Below, piece after piece: positions 38,831 to 49,160 of a stretch of DNA of 64,000 bases. Source of the stretch: Novosphingobium profundi. Lineage in GTDB: Bacteria > Pseudomonadota > Alphaproteobacteria > Sphingomonadales > Sphingomonadaceae. The position numbers and the translations under genes are program-made. The notes beneath the pieces are model-generated. The model searched no databases. It saw nothing but the letters and a program-made list of their open reading frames with translations, and was not told the origin of the DNA. The stretch covers positions 62,001 to 126,000 of the forward strand of contig NZ_JABWCU010000009.1 in NCBI RefSeq assembly GCF_018491765.1. The letters run 5' to 3'. How positions within the stretch are numbered: the stretch's first letter is position 1; each line of letters begins with the position of its first letter.

Positions 38831-39580
38831 ATGACCCGTCCCAACAAGAACGCCGTCCTCTACCGCATGGTGATGGAGAAGCACATCTGCCCCTTCGGCC
38901 TCAAGGCCAGGCACCTGCTCGAACGCAAGGGCTATGTCGTCGAGGACCACTGGCTCGAGACCCGCGAGCAGACCGACGCCTTCAAGCGCGAGCACGAGGT
39001 CAAGACGACGCCGCAAGTCTTCATCGGCGGGCAGCGCATCGGCGGCTACACCGACTTGCGTCGCTTCCTGCACCTTGACGTGCACGATCCCGAGGCGCGC
39101 ACCTACACGCCGGTCTTCGCCGTTTTCCTGACGGCCGCCGCCATCGCCATCGCGGCCAGCTGGGCGGTCATCGGCACGGCCTGGACGCTCACCACCGCCG
39201 AATGGTTCGTCTCCATCGCGATGATGCTGCTCGCCATGCTCAAGCTGCAGGATGTCGAGAAATTTTCCAGCATGTTCCTGGGCTACGACCTGCTGGCGCA
39301 GCGCTACGTGCCTTACGCCTATGCCTACCCCTTCCTCGAATGGGGCGCGGGCGCGCTAATGACCGCGCATGCGCTGCTGGTAATCGCGATCCCGGTGTCG
39401 CTGTTCATCGGCACGATCGGAGCGACCTCGGTGTTCCATGCGGTCTACGTCCAGAAGCGCGAGCTCAAGTGCGCGTGCGTGGGCGGCTCGGCCAACGTGC
39501 CGCTTGGCTTCGTCTCGCTGACCGAGAACCTCTTCATGGTCGGCATGGGACTGTGGATGCTGGCCCACGCAGTCACCTGA
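38831..39580 (+). CDS. Glutaredoxin domain fused to a MauE-like membrane domain
   Basis: The 249-residue protein begins with a glutaredoxin domain (about 8-85) that has the active-site CPFG (EKHICPFGLKARHLLERKG), a conserved TTPQVFIGGQRIGGYTDL and thus a monothiol-like CxxG site. The C-terminal half has four hydrophobic helices resembling the MauE/DoxX-like fold, with CACVGGSANVPLGFVSL as a conserved-looking cysteine pair. This suggests a membrane-linked thiol electron path. The partner protein is unknown; the DUF1206 gene precedes it. Confidence 0.82.
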   Translation: MTRPNKNAVLYRMVMEKHICPFGLKARHLLERKGYVVEDHWLETREQTDAFKREHEVKTTPQVFIGGQRIGGYTDLRRFLHLDVHDPEARTYTPVFAVFLTAAAIAIAASWAVIGTAWTLTTAEWFVSIAMMLLAMLKLQDVEKFSSMFLGYDLLAQRYVPYAYAYPFLEWGAGALMTAHALLVIAIPVSLFIGTIGATSVFHAVYVQKRELKCACVGGSANVPLGFVSLTENLFMVGMGLWMLAHAVT

Positions 39581-39596
39581 TGGCGAGAGAGCCCGC

Positions 39597-40103
39597 TCAG
39601 CTATCGGGCGAGCTGCAGTCCATTTTGCCATCGGACATGAACGCCACGCGCTCCTGCGCATCGTGCAGGATCAGGCGCGCGGGCCAGTGAATGGCATCGC
39701 CGCCCATGCCCTCGTCGGGAAGCCGCACGATATCGAGCCAGTTTTCCAGCCCGATGTAGGTCGAGCGCGCCTTGCCCGGAAGTTCGGCGCTGGCGGTCTT
39801 GGCTGCGTAGCGATCGAGATCGCGATCGACGATCATGAACCCTTCGTCCGGCCCCGCCACGAAGATAGGCATCTTGTCGCCCTTCACGGTGAAAGTGCAG
39901 CCGCGGTGCGAGAGGCCGTAGCGCTCCATGTCGATATCGGTGATCGGCTTGGGCAGGATCGGCTTGAACGGCGCCTTGCTCATGCGCTCGACCATGGCGA
40001 CGTCCTTCGCGGCGTCGGCCTTCTTCTCGACCGGGTCCGGCTTGGACCCGCAGCCTGCCAGAACCGCGACCAGCGCCAGCGCAACCCATTTTCCCTGCAT
40101 CAT
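39597..40103 (-). CDS. Hypothetical lipoprotein
   Basis: The 168-residue protein has a lipoprotein signal peptide with lipobox VLAGC (about residue 18), then a charged linker and a globular domain with cysteines in RGCTFTV and MDCSSPDS. I do not recognise a named family. It overlaps the mutL stop by 4 bases, so it is cotranscribed with mutL, and it converges on the glutaredoxin fusion gene. Confidence 0.75.
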   Translation of the reverse strand: MMQGKWVALALVAVLAGCGSKPDPVEKKADAAKDVAMVERMSKAPFKPILPKPITDIDMERYGLSHRGCTFTVKGDKMPIFVAGPDEGFMIVDRDLDRYAAKTASAELPGKARSTYIGLENWLDIVRLPDEGMGGDAIHWPARLILHDAQERVAFMSDGKMDCSSPDS

Positions 40104-41944
40104 TTTCGCCCGAAAAGTTTCTCGATATCTGCGTGAGCAAGCTTAACCCACGTAGGGCGTCCATGGTTGCACTGGCCCGAACGTGGGGTGCGCTCCATTT
40201 CGCGCAGGAGCGCATTCATTTCGGCAACCGAGAGCGAGCGGCCCGCGCGGACCGAACCATGGCAGGCCATCGTCGCCAGCACGAGATCGAGACGTTCGCC
40301 GAGCAAGAGCGCATCACCATTCTTGGCGAGATCATCCGCCACGTCGCGGACCAGCGCCTCAACGTTCGACTTGCCGAGCACCGATGGCACCGCACGCACC
40401 AGCATCGCCGAGGGCCCGAAGCGCTCGAGCACGAGGCCGAAACGCGCAAGATCCGCGATCTTGTCCTCCAACGCATCGCAGGCAACTTCCTCGAGTTCGA
40501 CGACCTCGGGCAGAAGCAGCGCCTGGCTGCGCGTCATCGCGTTCTCCGCGCCCGCCGCCTTGAGCCGTTCGAGAACGAGGCGCTCGTGCGCGGCGTGCTG
40601 GTCGACGATCACCAGGCCATCCTCGGCTTCGGCAACAATGTAAGTGTCCGAGACCTGCCCGCGCGCCACACCCAGCGGGTAGCGCAGCGCTTCCTGCTCG
40701 GCGCTGTCGGGCGCTTCGTTCAAGGCTTCGGCTCGGCCCGAAGGCTGCGCCATGACCTCAGCCTCGTAAGCTCGCCAGGCTTCCGCGCTTTCGGAGACCC
40801 GGCTTGAACTGTTCGGGAACGAGGTCCGCTCAGGCGCGTATTCGCGCGCGAAAAGCGAGCCGAGCGAAGGCGCCGGCTCGGTCGGACGAGGCACGGCCAA
40901 CGGTTCGACCTGCCAGTTGCCCATCGCGTTCGCCGAAGGCGCCTGCGCGCTCTTCTGCCCGGCCCCTTCGAGGGCGTGACGCAGCGCACCAACCAGAAAG
41001 CCGCGCACGAAGGCCGGATCGCGAAACCGCACTTCGGTCTTGGCCGGATGGACGTTGACGTCGACATCCTCGGGCGGAATCGAAAGGAACAGCGCAAGCA
41101 CGGCGTGGCGATCGCGCGCGAGCATGTCGGCATAGGCACCGCGCACCGCGCCCGTCAGCAGCCGGTCCTTCACCGGACGCCCGTTGACGAAAAGGTACTG
41201 GTGATCGGCGACGCCCCGATTGTAGGTCGGCAGGCCCGCGACGCCGGTCAGGTGTGCCTCCCCGCGCTCGGAATCGATCAAGACGCCGTCCTCGGCCAGC
41301 TCGCGCGCGACGAGGCGCGCAACCCGCGAGGCCAGTTCCTCGTCGCTCTGCACCGCGATGACCCGTCGCCCGTCGTGCTCGAGCACGAAGCCGATATCCG
41401 GGCGCGCCATGGCAAGGCGACGTACGACGTCCTGACATGCGGCCCATTCCGAACGCGCCGAGCGCAGGAACTTGCGGCGCGCGGGCACCTTTCCGAAGAG
41501 ATCCTCCACCCGGATACGGGTTCCCGGAGGCAGGGCAGCCGGGCCATCGTTGGTAACGACACCATGATCGGTCACGCGCTTCCAGCCTTCCTCGGCGCCC
41601 TGCGGACGGCTTTCGATGGTAAGCCGCGCGACCGAACCGATCGAAGGCAGCGCCTCGCCGCGAAAGCCAAGCGTATTGACCAGCTCGATATGTTCGTCGG
41701 GAAGCTTGGAGGTCGCGTGGCGCTCGAGCGCGAGGGCCATTTCGTCGGGACGCATGCCGCAGCCGTCATCGGTCACCTCGATCATGTCGAGCCCGCCTGA
41801 AGCAAGCCGGACGGTCACGTTGCGCGAGCCGGCATCGATCGCGTTCTCGACCAGCTCCTTGAGCGCCGAAGCCGGCCTCTCGACCACCTCGCCGGCGGCG
41901 ATGCGGTTGACGAGATGTTCGGGCAGGCGGCGAATCGTGGGCAT
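40100..41944 (-). CDS. mutL: DNA mismatch repair protein MutL
   Basis: The 614-residue protein starts MPTIRRLPEHLVNRIAAGEVVERPASALKELVENAIDAG. The GHKL ATPase motifs follow (DDGCGM, TLGFRGEALPSI) with NGRPVKDRLL and DVNVHPAKTEVRF. The C-terminal dimerisation domain contains VIVDQHAAHERLVLERL. The DQHAAHERI-type motif is present, while the full endonuclease motif set cannot be judged by eye. It couples MutS mismatch recognition to downstream repair. Confidence 0.95.
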   Translation of the reverse strand: MPTIRRLPEHLVNRIAAGEVVERPASALKELVENAIDAGSRNVTVRLASGGLDMIEVTDDGCGMRPDEMALALERHATSKLPDEHIELVNTLGFRGEALPSIGSVARLTIESRPQGAEEGWKRVTDHGVVTNDGPAALPPGTRIRVEDLFGKVPARRKFLRSARSEWAACQDVVRRLAMARPDIGFVLEHDGRRVIAVQSDEELASRVARLVARELAEDGVLIDSERGEAHLTGVAGLPTYNRGVADHQYLFVNGRPVKDRLLTGAVRGAYADMLARDRHAVLALFLSIPPEDVDVNVHPAKTEVRFRDPAFVRGFLVGALRHALEGAGQKSAQAPSANAMGNWQVEPLAVPRPTEPAPSLGSLFAREYAPERTSFPNSSSRVSESAEAWRAYEAEVMAQPSGRAEALNEAPDSAEQEALRYPLGVARGQVSDTYIVAEAEDGLVIVDQHAAHERLVLERLKAAGAENAMTRSQALLLPEVVELEEVACDALEDKIADLARFGLVLERFGPSAMLVRAVPSVLGKSNVEALVRDVADDLAKNGDALLLGERLDLVLATMACHGSVRAGRSLSVAEMNALLREMERTPRSGQCNHGRPTWVKLAHADIEKLFGRK

Positions 41945-42209
41945 GAATATCCAGACAAGTCAGCAGGTTCGTCGCGCATTTTGCGACAGCGGCGACACAC
42001 GTTTGCGGTACCTGTGCGCCCTTCCCGGGAATTTAACGACGAAGCGGCGTGATTTCGAGACGGATACCGTGCGAAACCCACCGGAAATCGTCACAAAATT
42101 TTGGCGTTTCCCGAATCGATGGTTTAAGGGAGCGTCTCTCTTGCGCAACAGACTATCGCCGCACCGCACGATTCCGCGGCAAGGCGATCGGAAATCATAC
42201 GGATAATAG

Positions 42210-43256
<1,047 letters not shown>

Positions 43257-43362
43257 ACCACCGCCCGGGTGGCGGGCCAAGCGCGTCGGCCACCCGTTGA
43301 TTGAAATGAGGTCCGGCTCCCCTGACAGCGGGGGACGCCGGCGCAGTTGGAGTGCAGGGCGC

Positions 43363-44244
43363 ATGGCGCCGCCGGCAAACAAGCGCTCCGGTTACTCCCG
43401 CAGGGCGCAACTTTCATCGTTCCTCAGCCATACGGCTGGCATCGTGGGCGTGGTCATCGGGCTTGTCCTGATCGTCATTTCCAGCGTCGACCCGAGCAGC
43501 TTCGCAAGCCTGCGCTCGATTGCCGCCGATGCCACGGAACCCGCCGCCGAAGTGACGTCCGAAGGGCGCAATTTCGGCCATTCCGTGGTGAACGGCGTCA
43601 CCGGCTTCTTCAAGATGGGAAGCCGTCACGCCCAGCTCGAGAAAGAGCTGGCGATCGCCAAGTCACGTCTGGTTGAAGCGGATGCCACCGCCGCGGAGAA
43701 CAAGCGGCTCAAGGGCCTTCTGGGACTGCTGCGCAGCCGCGACGACATTGTTGCCGCCGCCAGCATGACCTCCTCCACTCCCTCGAGCACCCGTCGTTTC
43801 GCGACGATCGGCGCGGGTGCGGGCAAGGGAATCCAGAAGGGCATGCCGGTGCGCTCGGCGACCGGCCTCATCGGGCGCGTGCTCGAGGTGGGTCAGAACA
43901 GTTCGCGCGTGCTCTTGATTACCGACACCGAAAGCCTCGTTCCGGTTCGCCGCGCCAAGGACGGCGTTGCCGGGTTCGCGCAGGGCCAGGGCGACGGAAC
44001 CTTGCGCGTGCGCCTGGTGAACCTGGGCATCAATCCCTTGCGCAAGGGCGACGTCATCGTCAGTTCGGGCGCCGGCGGCCTCTACCGTCCCGGCACCCCC
44101 ATGGCGGTGTTGACCCAGATCCTGCGCGACGGAGCGATCGCTCGCGTCATCAGCAATCCCACCGATGCCGATTTCGTCATCGTCGAGAACGTCTGGGCCC
44201 CGCCGCCCCCGCCGCCTCCCCCGGCCAAGGCGGAGAAGCCGTAG
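43363..44244 (+). CDS. mreC: Rod shape-determining protein MreC
   Basis: The protein is 293 residues from ATG 43363 (MAPPANKRSGYSRRAQ); an ATG at 43297 is possible but the 107-base spacer makes the later start reasonable. One transmembrane helix (about 22-44) precedes a coiled coil (about 90-115, RHAQLEKELAIAKSRLVEADATA) and the periplasmic beta domain. It ends in a proline run (PPPPPPPP). MreC links MreB to PBP2 in the elongasome. Its stop overlaps the mreD start by one base. Confidence 0.93.
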   Translation: MAPPANKRSGYSRRAQLSSFLSHTAGIVGVVIGLVLIVISSVDPSSFASLRSIAADATEPAAEVTSEGRNFGHSVVNGVTGFFKMGSRHAQLEKELAIAKSRLVEADATAAENKRLKGLLGLLRSRDDIVAAASMTSSTPSSTRRFATIGAGAGKGIQKGMPVRSATGLIGRVLEVGQNSSRVLLITDTESLVPVRRAKDGVAGFAQGQGDGTLRVRLVNLGINPLRKGDVIVSSGAGGLYRPGTPMAVLTQILRDGAIARVISNPTDADFVIVENVWAPPPPPPPPAKAEKP

Positions 44245-44798
44245 TGCTCGAAGGCCCCACGACACGCCGCGACGACGGGCCGCGCCCCCGGATCAACCGG
44301 GCCCCCTCCCCGATCATTGCCCGGGTCGTGCCCTGGCTTTCGATCGTGCTGGGCTCGATGATCCCGGGCTGGTTCGTGATCGCCTCGGCGCCGATGCTGC
44401 CCCCCTTCGGCTTCCTGCTCTATCTCGCCTGGCGCCAGCTGCGTCCCGGCCTGCTGCCGCTGTGGGCCGGCCTGCCGCTGGGCCTTGTCGACGACCTCTT
44501 TTCCGGCCAGCCCTTCGGCGCGGCCGTGCTGCTCTGGTCGCTGGCGGCAATCGCGATCGACCTGCTCGAAGAGCGCTTTCCCTGGCGCAATTTCGCCATG
44601 GAATGGCTGGTGGCCACCAGCCTCATCATCCTTTATGTTCTTGCCAGCTACCTGCTCACCAATTTGAGCGCCATCAACGCCCCCATCCATGTCGTCGTGC
44701 CGCAACTCGTGATCACCATCTTCGCCTACCCCCTCATCGGTCATCTGGTAGCCCGGCTCGATCGACTTCGCCTGACCGCCGTCAGGGTCCTGCGATGA
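44244..44798 (+). CDS. mreD: Rod shape-determining protein MreD
   Basis: The 184-residue membrane protein has five to six hydrophobic segments and starts with GTG 44244, overlapping the mreC stop. The sequence LPLGLVDDLFSGQPFGAAVLLWSL matches the conserved MreD loop (GL-DD). It is an elongasome membrane component. It overlaps mrdA as ATGA. Confidence 0.92.
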   Translation: MLEGPTTRRDDGPRPRINRAPSPIIARVVPWLSIVLGSMIPGWFVIASAPMLPPFGFLLYLAWRQLRPGLLPLWAGLPLGLVDDLFSGQPFGAAVLLWSLAAIAIDLLEERFPWRNFAMEWLVATSLIILYVLASYLLTNLSAINAPIHVVVPQLVITIFAYPLIGHLVARLDRLRLTAVRVLR

Positions 44799-46930
44799 AG
44801 TTCCGCTTCCGCCGCGCCAAGCCCCCCCGTCACATCTCTTCCGGTATCCTGCGCAACAGTTTCGAGCGGCGCACGGTCGTGCTGGGGTCGTTGCAGGGAG
44901 GGGTAGCCTGCCTGCTCGCCGCGCGCCTTGGTTATCTCGCGATCTTCGAGAACGAGAAGTACAAGCTCGAGGCCGAGAGCAACCGCGTCAATCTCTCGCT
45001 GATCCCGCCGCGCCGCGGCTGGATTCTCGACCGCAACGGCACGCCGCTGGCCTCCAACCGCGCCGACTTCCGCGTCGATGTCATTCCCGAGCGCATGCAG
45101 GACAAGGATGCCACGATCGAGATGTTGAGCAAGCTGCTCAACATGACCCCGATCGCGCGCCAGGACCTGCAGGACAAGCTCGAGGACGCGCGCGGCTTTG
45201 CCCCTGTCGAAGTGGCGAGCCGCCTCGATCTCGACAGCTTCTCGGCCGTCAGCGTGCGCCTGCCCGAACTGCCCGGCGTGGTCACCCAGCGCGGTTATTC
45301 GCGCTTCTACCCCGACGGCGTCAACGTCGGGCACCTGGTCGGCTATGTCGGCTCGGCCTCGGCGGAAGAGTATGAAAAGGACCGCGACCCTCTCCTTCTC
45401 ACCCCCGGCTACAAGGTCGGCAAGGACGGTCTGGAGAAGGTGTTCGAGCATGAACTGCGCGGCAAGCCGGGCGCGCGCCGCACCGAGGTCACCGCGATGG
45501 GCCGCGTCGTGCGCGATCTGGAGACGCGCGACGACACCCCCGGCGAGACCGTGAAGCTGACGATCGACGCTGGCCTGCAAGACTTCGCCGCGCGCAGGCT
45601 GGGGACCGAATCGGGCTCGATCGTGGTGATCGACTGCCAGAACGGCGACATCCTCGCGATGGCCTCGATGCCCAGTTTCGACCCCAACAGCTTTTCCGAC
45701 GGCATCGGCCGTCTCGAATGGAAGATGCTGGCCGACGACGACCACGTGCCCTTGCGCAACAAGGTCCTGCGCGGGCTCTATCCGCCAGGATCGACGGTAA
45801 AGCCGATGGTGAGCCTGGCCTTTCGCGAGGCCGGCCTCGACCCCGACGAATCGGTCTATTGCGGCGGTGGCCTGCGCGTGGGCAACCGCGTGTTCCACTG
45901 CTGGAAGCGCGGTGGCCACGGGCAGGTCAACATGGCCAAGGGCATCTACCAGAGCTGCGACGTCTACTTCTACGCGATGGTGCAGCGCATGGGCATGGAC
46001 GTGATCTCTGCCATGGCGCGCAAGCTCGGCCTGGGCCAGGAATTCGATCTTCCGGTCGTGGGTCAGTCCTACGGCACGGTGCCCGATCCGGCCTGGAAGC
46101 TGCGCAAGTACGGCAAGCAATGGCAGACCTTCGATTCGGTCAACGCGACGATCGGTCAGGGCTACTTCCTGGTCAATCCGCTGCAGATGGCGGTGATGTC
46201 CTCGCGCATTGCCAGCGGAAAGAAGCTGATGCCCCGCCTGCTCTACACCGGCAAGCCGCAAGAGGCCGAATCGCTCGGCATCCCGCAAGACCACCTCGAC
46301 TACGTCCACCAGGCGATGCGCGACGTGGTCAACGGTCCCGGCACGGCGCACGTTGCCGCGCCGCTCGTTCCCGGCATCGAGATCGCGGGCAAGACCGGTA
46401 CCGCACAAGTCGTCAGCCTGAGTGTCTCGAACGGCAAGAGCGGTCCGTTCAAATACCGTGACCATGGCCATTTCATGTCCTTCGCACCCTGGGACAAGCC
46501 CCGTTACGCCTGCGCGATCTCGATCGAGCACGGCGGCGGGTCCGGCGCGGCGACACCGATCGCGCGCGACATCTGGACCTATCTCTTCGACCGGGAAAAG
46601 GGCCTGTCCCAGCTTGAGGCTCTCGAGAGCCAGTGGGGCGGGACTTCGCAGGAGCGCGCCAACGCGCGCTATGCCTCCTACGTACGGGAATACGGCGTAA
46701 GCGCGCCCAAGGTCTCCACCGAGCAGGAAGCCGAAGCCGTGCGTGCGGCCGAGAACACACAGAACCAGCCCCAACCGATCATGAGCGAAGCGCAGACCCC
46801 GCGCCCTGAGCCCGCCCCCACCAATTCGGGTGCACCGGACAGCGCGGCAACGCGGCCCGCCGCATCGAATGGCCCGGCCCCGTCGTCCGGCGCGGCTCCC
46901 AATCCGAATACGGGAGGAGGCACGCAATGA
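44795..46930 (+). CDS. mrdA: Penicillin-binding protein 2
   Basis: The protein is 711 residues from ATG 44795 (MKFRFRRAKPPRHIS). A transmembrane anchor near 30-50 precedes the dimerisation domain (RRGWILDRNGTPLASN) and the transpeptidase domain with SxxK motif STVK (YPPGSTVKPM), SxN-equivalent SCD and KTGTAQ. A C-terminal tail rich in Pro, Ser and Asn (about 660-711) is longer than in E. coli and looks disordered. It cross-links lateral wall peptidoglycan with RodA. It overlaps rodA as ATGA. Confidence 0.94.
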   Translation: MKFRFRRAKPPRHISSGILRNSFERRTVVLGSLQGGVACLLAARLGYLAIFENEKYKLEAESNRVNLSLIPPRRGWILDRNGTPLASNRADFRVDVIPERMQDKDATIEMLSKLLNMTPIARQDLQDKLEDARGFAPVEVASRLDLDSFSAVSVRLPELPGVVTQRGYSRFYPDGVNVGHLVGYVGSASAEEYEKDRDPLLLTPGYKVGKDGLEKVFEHELRGKPGARRTEVTAMGRVVRDLETRDDTPGETVKLTIDAGLQDFAARRLGTESGSIVVIDCQNGDILAMASMPSFDPNSFSDGIGRLEWKMLADDDHVPLRNKVLRGLYPPGSTVKPMVSLAFREAGLDPDESVYCGGGLRVGNRVFHCWKRGGHGQVNMAKGIYQSCDVYFYAMVQRMGMDVISAMARKLGLGQEFDLPVVGQSYGTVPDPAWKLRKYGKQWQTFDSVNATIGQGYFLVNPLQMAVMSSRIASGKKLMPRLLYTGKPQEAESLGIPQDHLDYVHQAMRDVVNGPGTAHVAAPLVPGIEIAGKTGTAQVVSLSVSNGKSGPFKYRDHGHFMSFAPWDKPRYACAISIEHGGGSGAATPIARDIWTYLFDREKGLSQLEALESQWGGTSQERANARYASYVREYGVSAPKVSTEQEAEAVRAAENTQNQPQPIMSEAQTPRPEPAPTNSGAPDSAATRPAASNGPAPSSGAAPNPNTGGGTQ

Positions 46931-48051
46931 ACCTCATGAACCTTCCGGCCGCCTTCGCGCGTCAGCCCTGGATCGTGCTCATCCCGCTCTTCGGACTGGT
47001 CTCGCTGGGCGCAGCCGTCCTCTATTCGGCTGCGGGCGGCAGCCTGCACCCTTACGCGCTCAGCCATGTGCTGCGTTTCCTGCTGTTCCTGGTCATGGCC
47101 TTCGCCATTTCCTCCTTCAGCCGCAATTTCTTCCGGATGATGGCTTATCCGGCTTACGCTGCCGCGCTGCTTCTACTGGTCCTGGTGGAACTGGTCGGCG
47201 CGGTGGGCGTGGGCGTGGGGGCCGGCAGCCAGCGCTGGCTGGATCTGGGCTTCATGACCCTCCAGCCTTCCGAGTTGATGAAACCGGGCATCGTGCTGGT
47301 GCTTGCCAAGTTCTACGAGACCCTGCCCGCACCACTTACCGCGAGCTGGCGCGGGCTGATCCCCGCCGGCATCCTGATCGGCGCCCCGGCGCTGCTGGTG
47401 CTCATCCAGCCCGACCTCGGCACCGCGCTGGCGATCTGCTTTGGCGGGGTGGTGATCATGTTCCTGGCGGGCCTGCCGCTCAGCTGGTTCATCGGCGCGG
47501 TCGTTCCACTCATCCCGATCATTCCGGCCGCGTTCTTCTTCGTGCTGCATGATTACCAGCGCAAGCGCATCCTGACGCTGTTCGATCCCGAGGCCGACCC
47601 CCAGGGCGATGGCTACCACATCATCCAGTCCAAGATCGCGATCGGTTCGGGCGGTTTCTTCGGCAAGGGCTTCGGCAACGGTTCGCAAAGCCACCTGCAA
47701 TACCTGCCCGAATCCCACACCGACTTCGTCTTCGCCACCATGGCCGAGGAATGGGGCATGATCGGCGGTCTCTTCGTGATCATGGTCTTCGCCATCATCC
47801 TGGGCTGGGGCCTGCGCGTCGCGAGCAAGTCGCAGGACCGCTTCTCGAGCCTGCTCGCCGCGGGCATGACAACGACGATCTTCTTCTACGTCGCGATCAA
47901 CCTGATGATGGTCACAGGCATGGCGCCCGTCGTCGGCATCCCCCTTCCCTGGATGAGCCATGGCGGCACATCGATGATGACCAACATGATCTGCCTGGGA
48001 GTTTTGCTGGCCGTAAACCGCTGGAACCGCGGCCCTTCGTCGTTGTCGTGA
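46927..48051 (+). CDS. rodA: Rod shape-determining protein RodA (SEDS glycosyltransferase)
   Basis: The 374-residue protein has about ten transmembrane helices. SEDS motifs are visible: GSQRWLDLGFMTLQPSELMK, LIQPDLGTALAI, RKRILTLFDPEADPQGDGYHIIQSKIAIGSGG and GMAPVVGIPLPWMSHGGTSMMTN. It polymerises lipid II with PBP2. It is the last gene of the elongasome operon. Three tRNA genes follow. Confidence 0.95.
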   Translation: MNLMNLPAAFARQPWIVLIPLFGLVSLGAAVLYSAAGGSLHPYALSHVLRFLLFLVMAFAISSFSRNFFRMMAYPAYAAALLLLVLVELVGAVGVGVGAGSQRWLDLGFMTLQPSELMKPGIVLVLAKFYETLPAPLTASWRGLIPAGILIGAPALLVLIQPDLGTALAICFGGVVIMFLAGLPLSWFIGAVVPLIPIIPAAFFFVLHDYQRKRILTLFDPEADPQGDGYHIIQSKIAIGSGGFFGKGFGNGSQSHLQYLPESHTDFVFATMAEEWGMIGGLFVIMVFAIILGWGLRVASKSQDRFSSLLAAGMTTTIFFYVAINLMMVTGMAPVVGIPLPWMSHGGTSMMTNMICLGVLLAVNRWNRGPSSLS

Positions 48052-48164
48052 AATTCTTCCAATTTTCCTCTTCCCATCCTCGGGAGAGGCGTTATAGGAG
48101 CCACTCCGCCGCCGAATCGGAGACGCCGCAAGGCGATCGAGGGTCCAGCGGGAAGGAATAAAGT

Positions 48165-48240
<76 letters not shown>

Positions 48241-48281
48241 CTTCCTTACCAACCATCCTTTTCGGGATGGCCCCCACGTGG

Positions 48282-48357
<76 letters not shown>

Positions 48358-48397
48358 CCACCTTACCAACCATCCCCACGGGATGGCCCTGTCATGG

Positions 48398-48473
<76 letters not shown>

Positions 48474-48525
48474 TACCTTTTCAGACAGATCTCCGACGAC
48501 ATGGCCGCACGGCATGGGTGGTCCC

Positions 48526-48867
48526 TCAGGTCCCGGCGGGCCGTGCCTGCCCCTGAACGACGCGAAGGCTGTATGCCGCCTCGAGAACGCGGATCACGCC
48601 CGGTGGCAGAGCCCTGCGAAACTCGACGCCAACCGCGCCATCCCCGACCCACGAGACGTGCCCCTCGACAGGCTTGAGGTGGGCTATCCGCAGGCTCAGC
48701 ACCTCGCCCACGGCGAACGGTTCGCGCGAGTCCAGGATCGAACAGCCGCCGGCACTGATATTGCCAAGCTCGACGTCGAAGATTCGCCAGGGCGACTTTC
48801 GGCAACGCGCGTGCATCAGCACGTCATGGCGCAAGGCCAGGCGATCGTTGGCGTCAGAAGTGTTCAT
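48526..48867 (-). CDS. PilZ-like domain protein
   Basis: The protein is 113 residues from ATG 48867; a TTG at 48903 is less likely. The N-x-S-x-x-G motif is GNISAGGCSI and the strand pattern (VSWVGDGAVGVEFRRAL) fits PilZ. The RxxxR arm may be RCRKSPWR or RHDVLMHAR, which is less clear than in the PilZ gene at 19.1 kb, so c-di-GMP binding is uncertain. It lies downstream of the tamA-tamB-lipoprotein genes on the same strand. Confidence 0.72.
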   Translation of the reverse strand: MNTSDANDRLALRHDVLMHARCRKSPWRIFDVELGNISAGGCSILDSREPFAVGEVLSLRIAHLKPVEGHVSWVGDGAVGVEFRRALPPGVIRVLEAAYSLRVVQGQARPAGT

Positions 48868-48938
48868 GAGGTCTCTTGGCTTGCTCGTCGATGTCGGCGC
48901 CAAGGTTTAGGCCCACGGTGGTAAACGACGCGTTTCGT

Positions 48939-49160
48939 TTACCTCGCACCTTTTTCCGCGACGCTCCCCTCAGCCGACGGCGTACCACTCGCTCCCGCGA
49001 TCCGCGCATCGATCTCCCGCGCGCGGTCCTGTATGCTTTGCGAGGCGGCATCGTAGCGCTCGTCGAAGCTCGGCTCCTGGTGGCACGCCCCGACAAGCAG
49101 CACGAGAGCCGACACGGCTCCCGAGACGGCCCAGCGGCGTACCCGTATCAATCCGGCCAT
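48939..49160 (-). CDS. Small hypothetical lipoprotein
   Basis: The 73-residue protein starts at ATG 49160, overlapping the tamB stop (TGATG). A signal peptide ends in the lipobox LVGAC (about residue 26). The mature part is charged and helical (YDAASQSIQDRAREIDARI). It is conserved-looking only in position; no named family is recognised. Coupling to tamB suggests a role near the TAM complex, but this is inference. Confidence 0.7.
   Translation of the reverse strand: MAGLIRVRRWAVSGAVSALVLLVGACHQEPSFDERYDAASQSIQDRAREIDARIAGASGTPSAEGSVAEKGAR

Noticed and set aside
44741..46927. A 728-codon open frame opposite mrdA
   Set aside because: It is antisense to the complete PBP2 gene, without ribosome site or domain.
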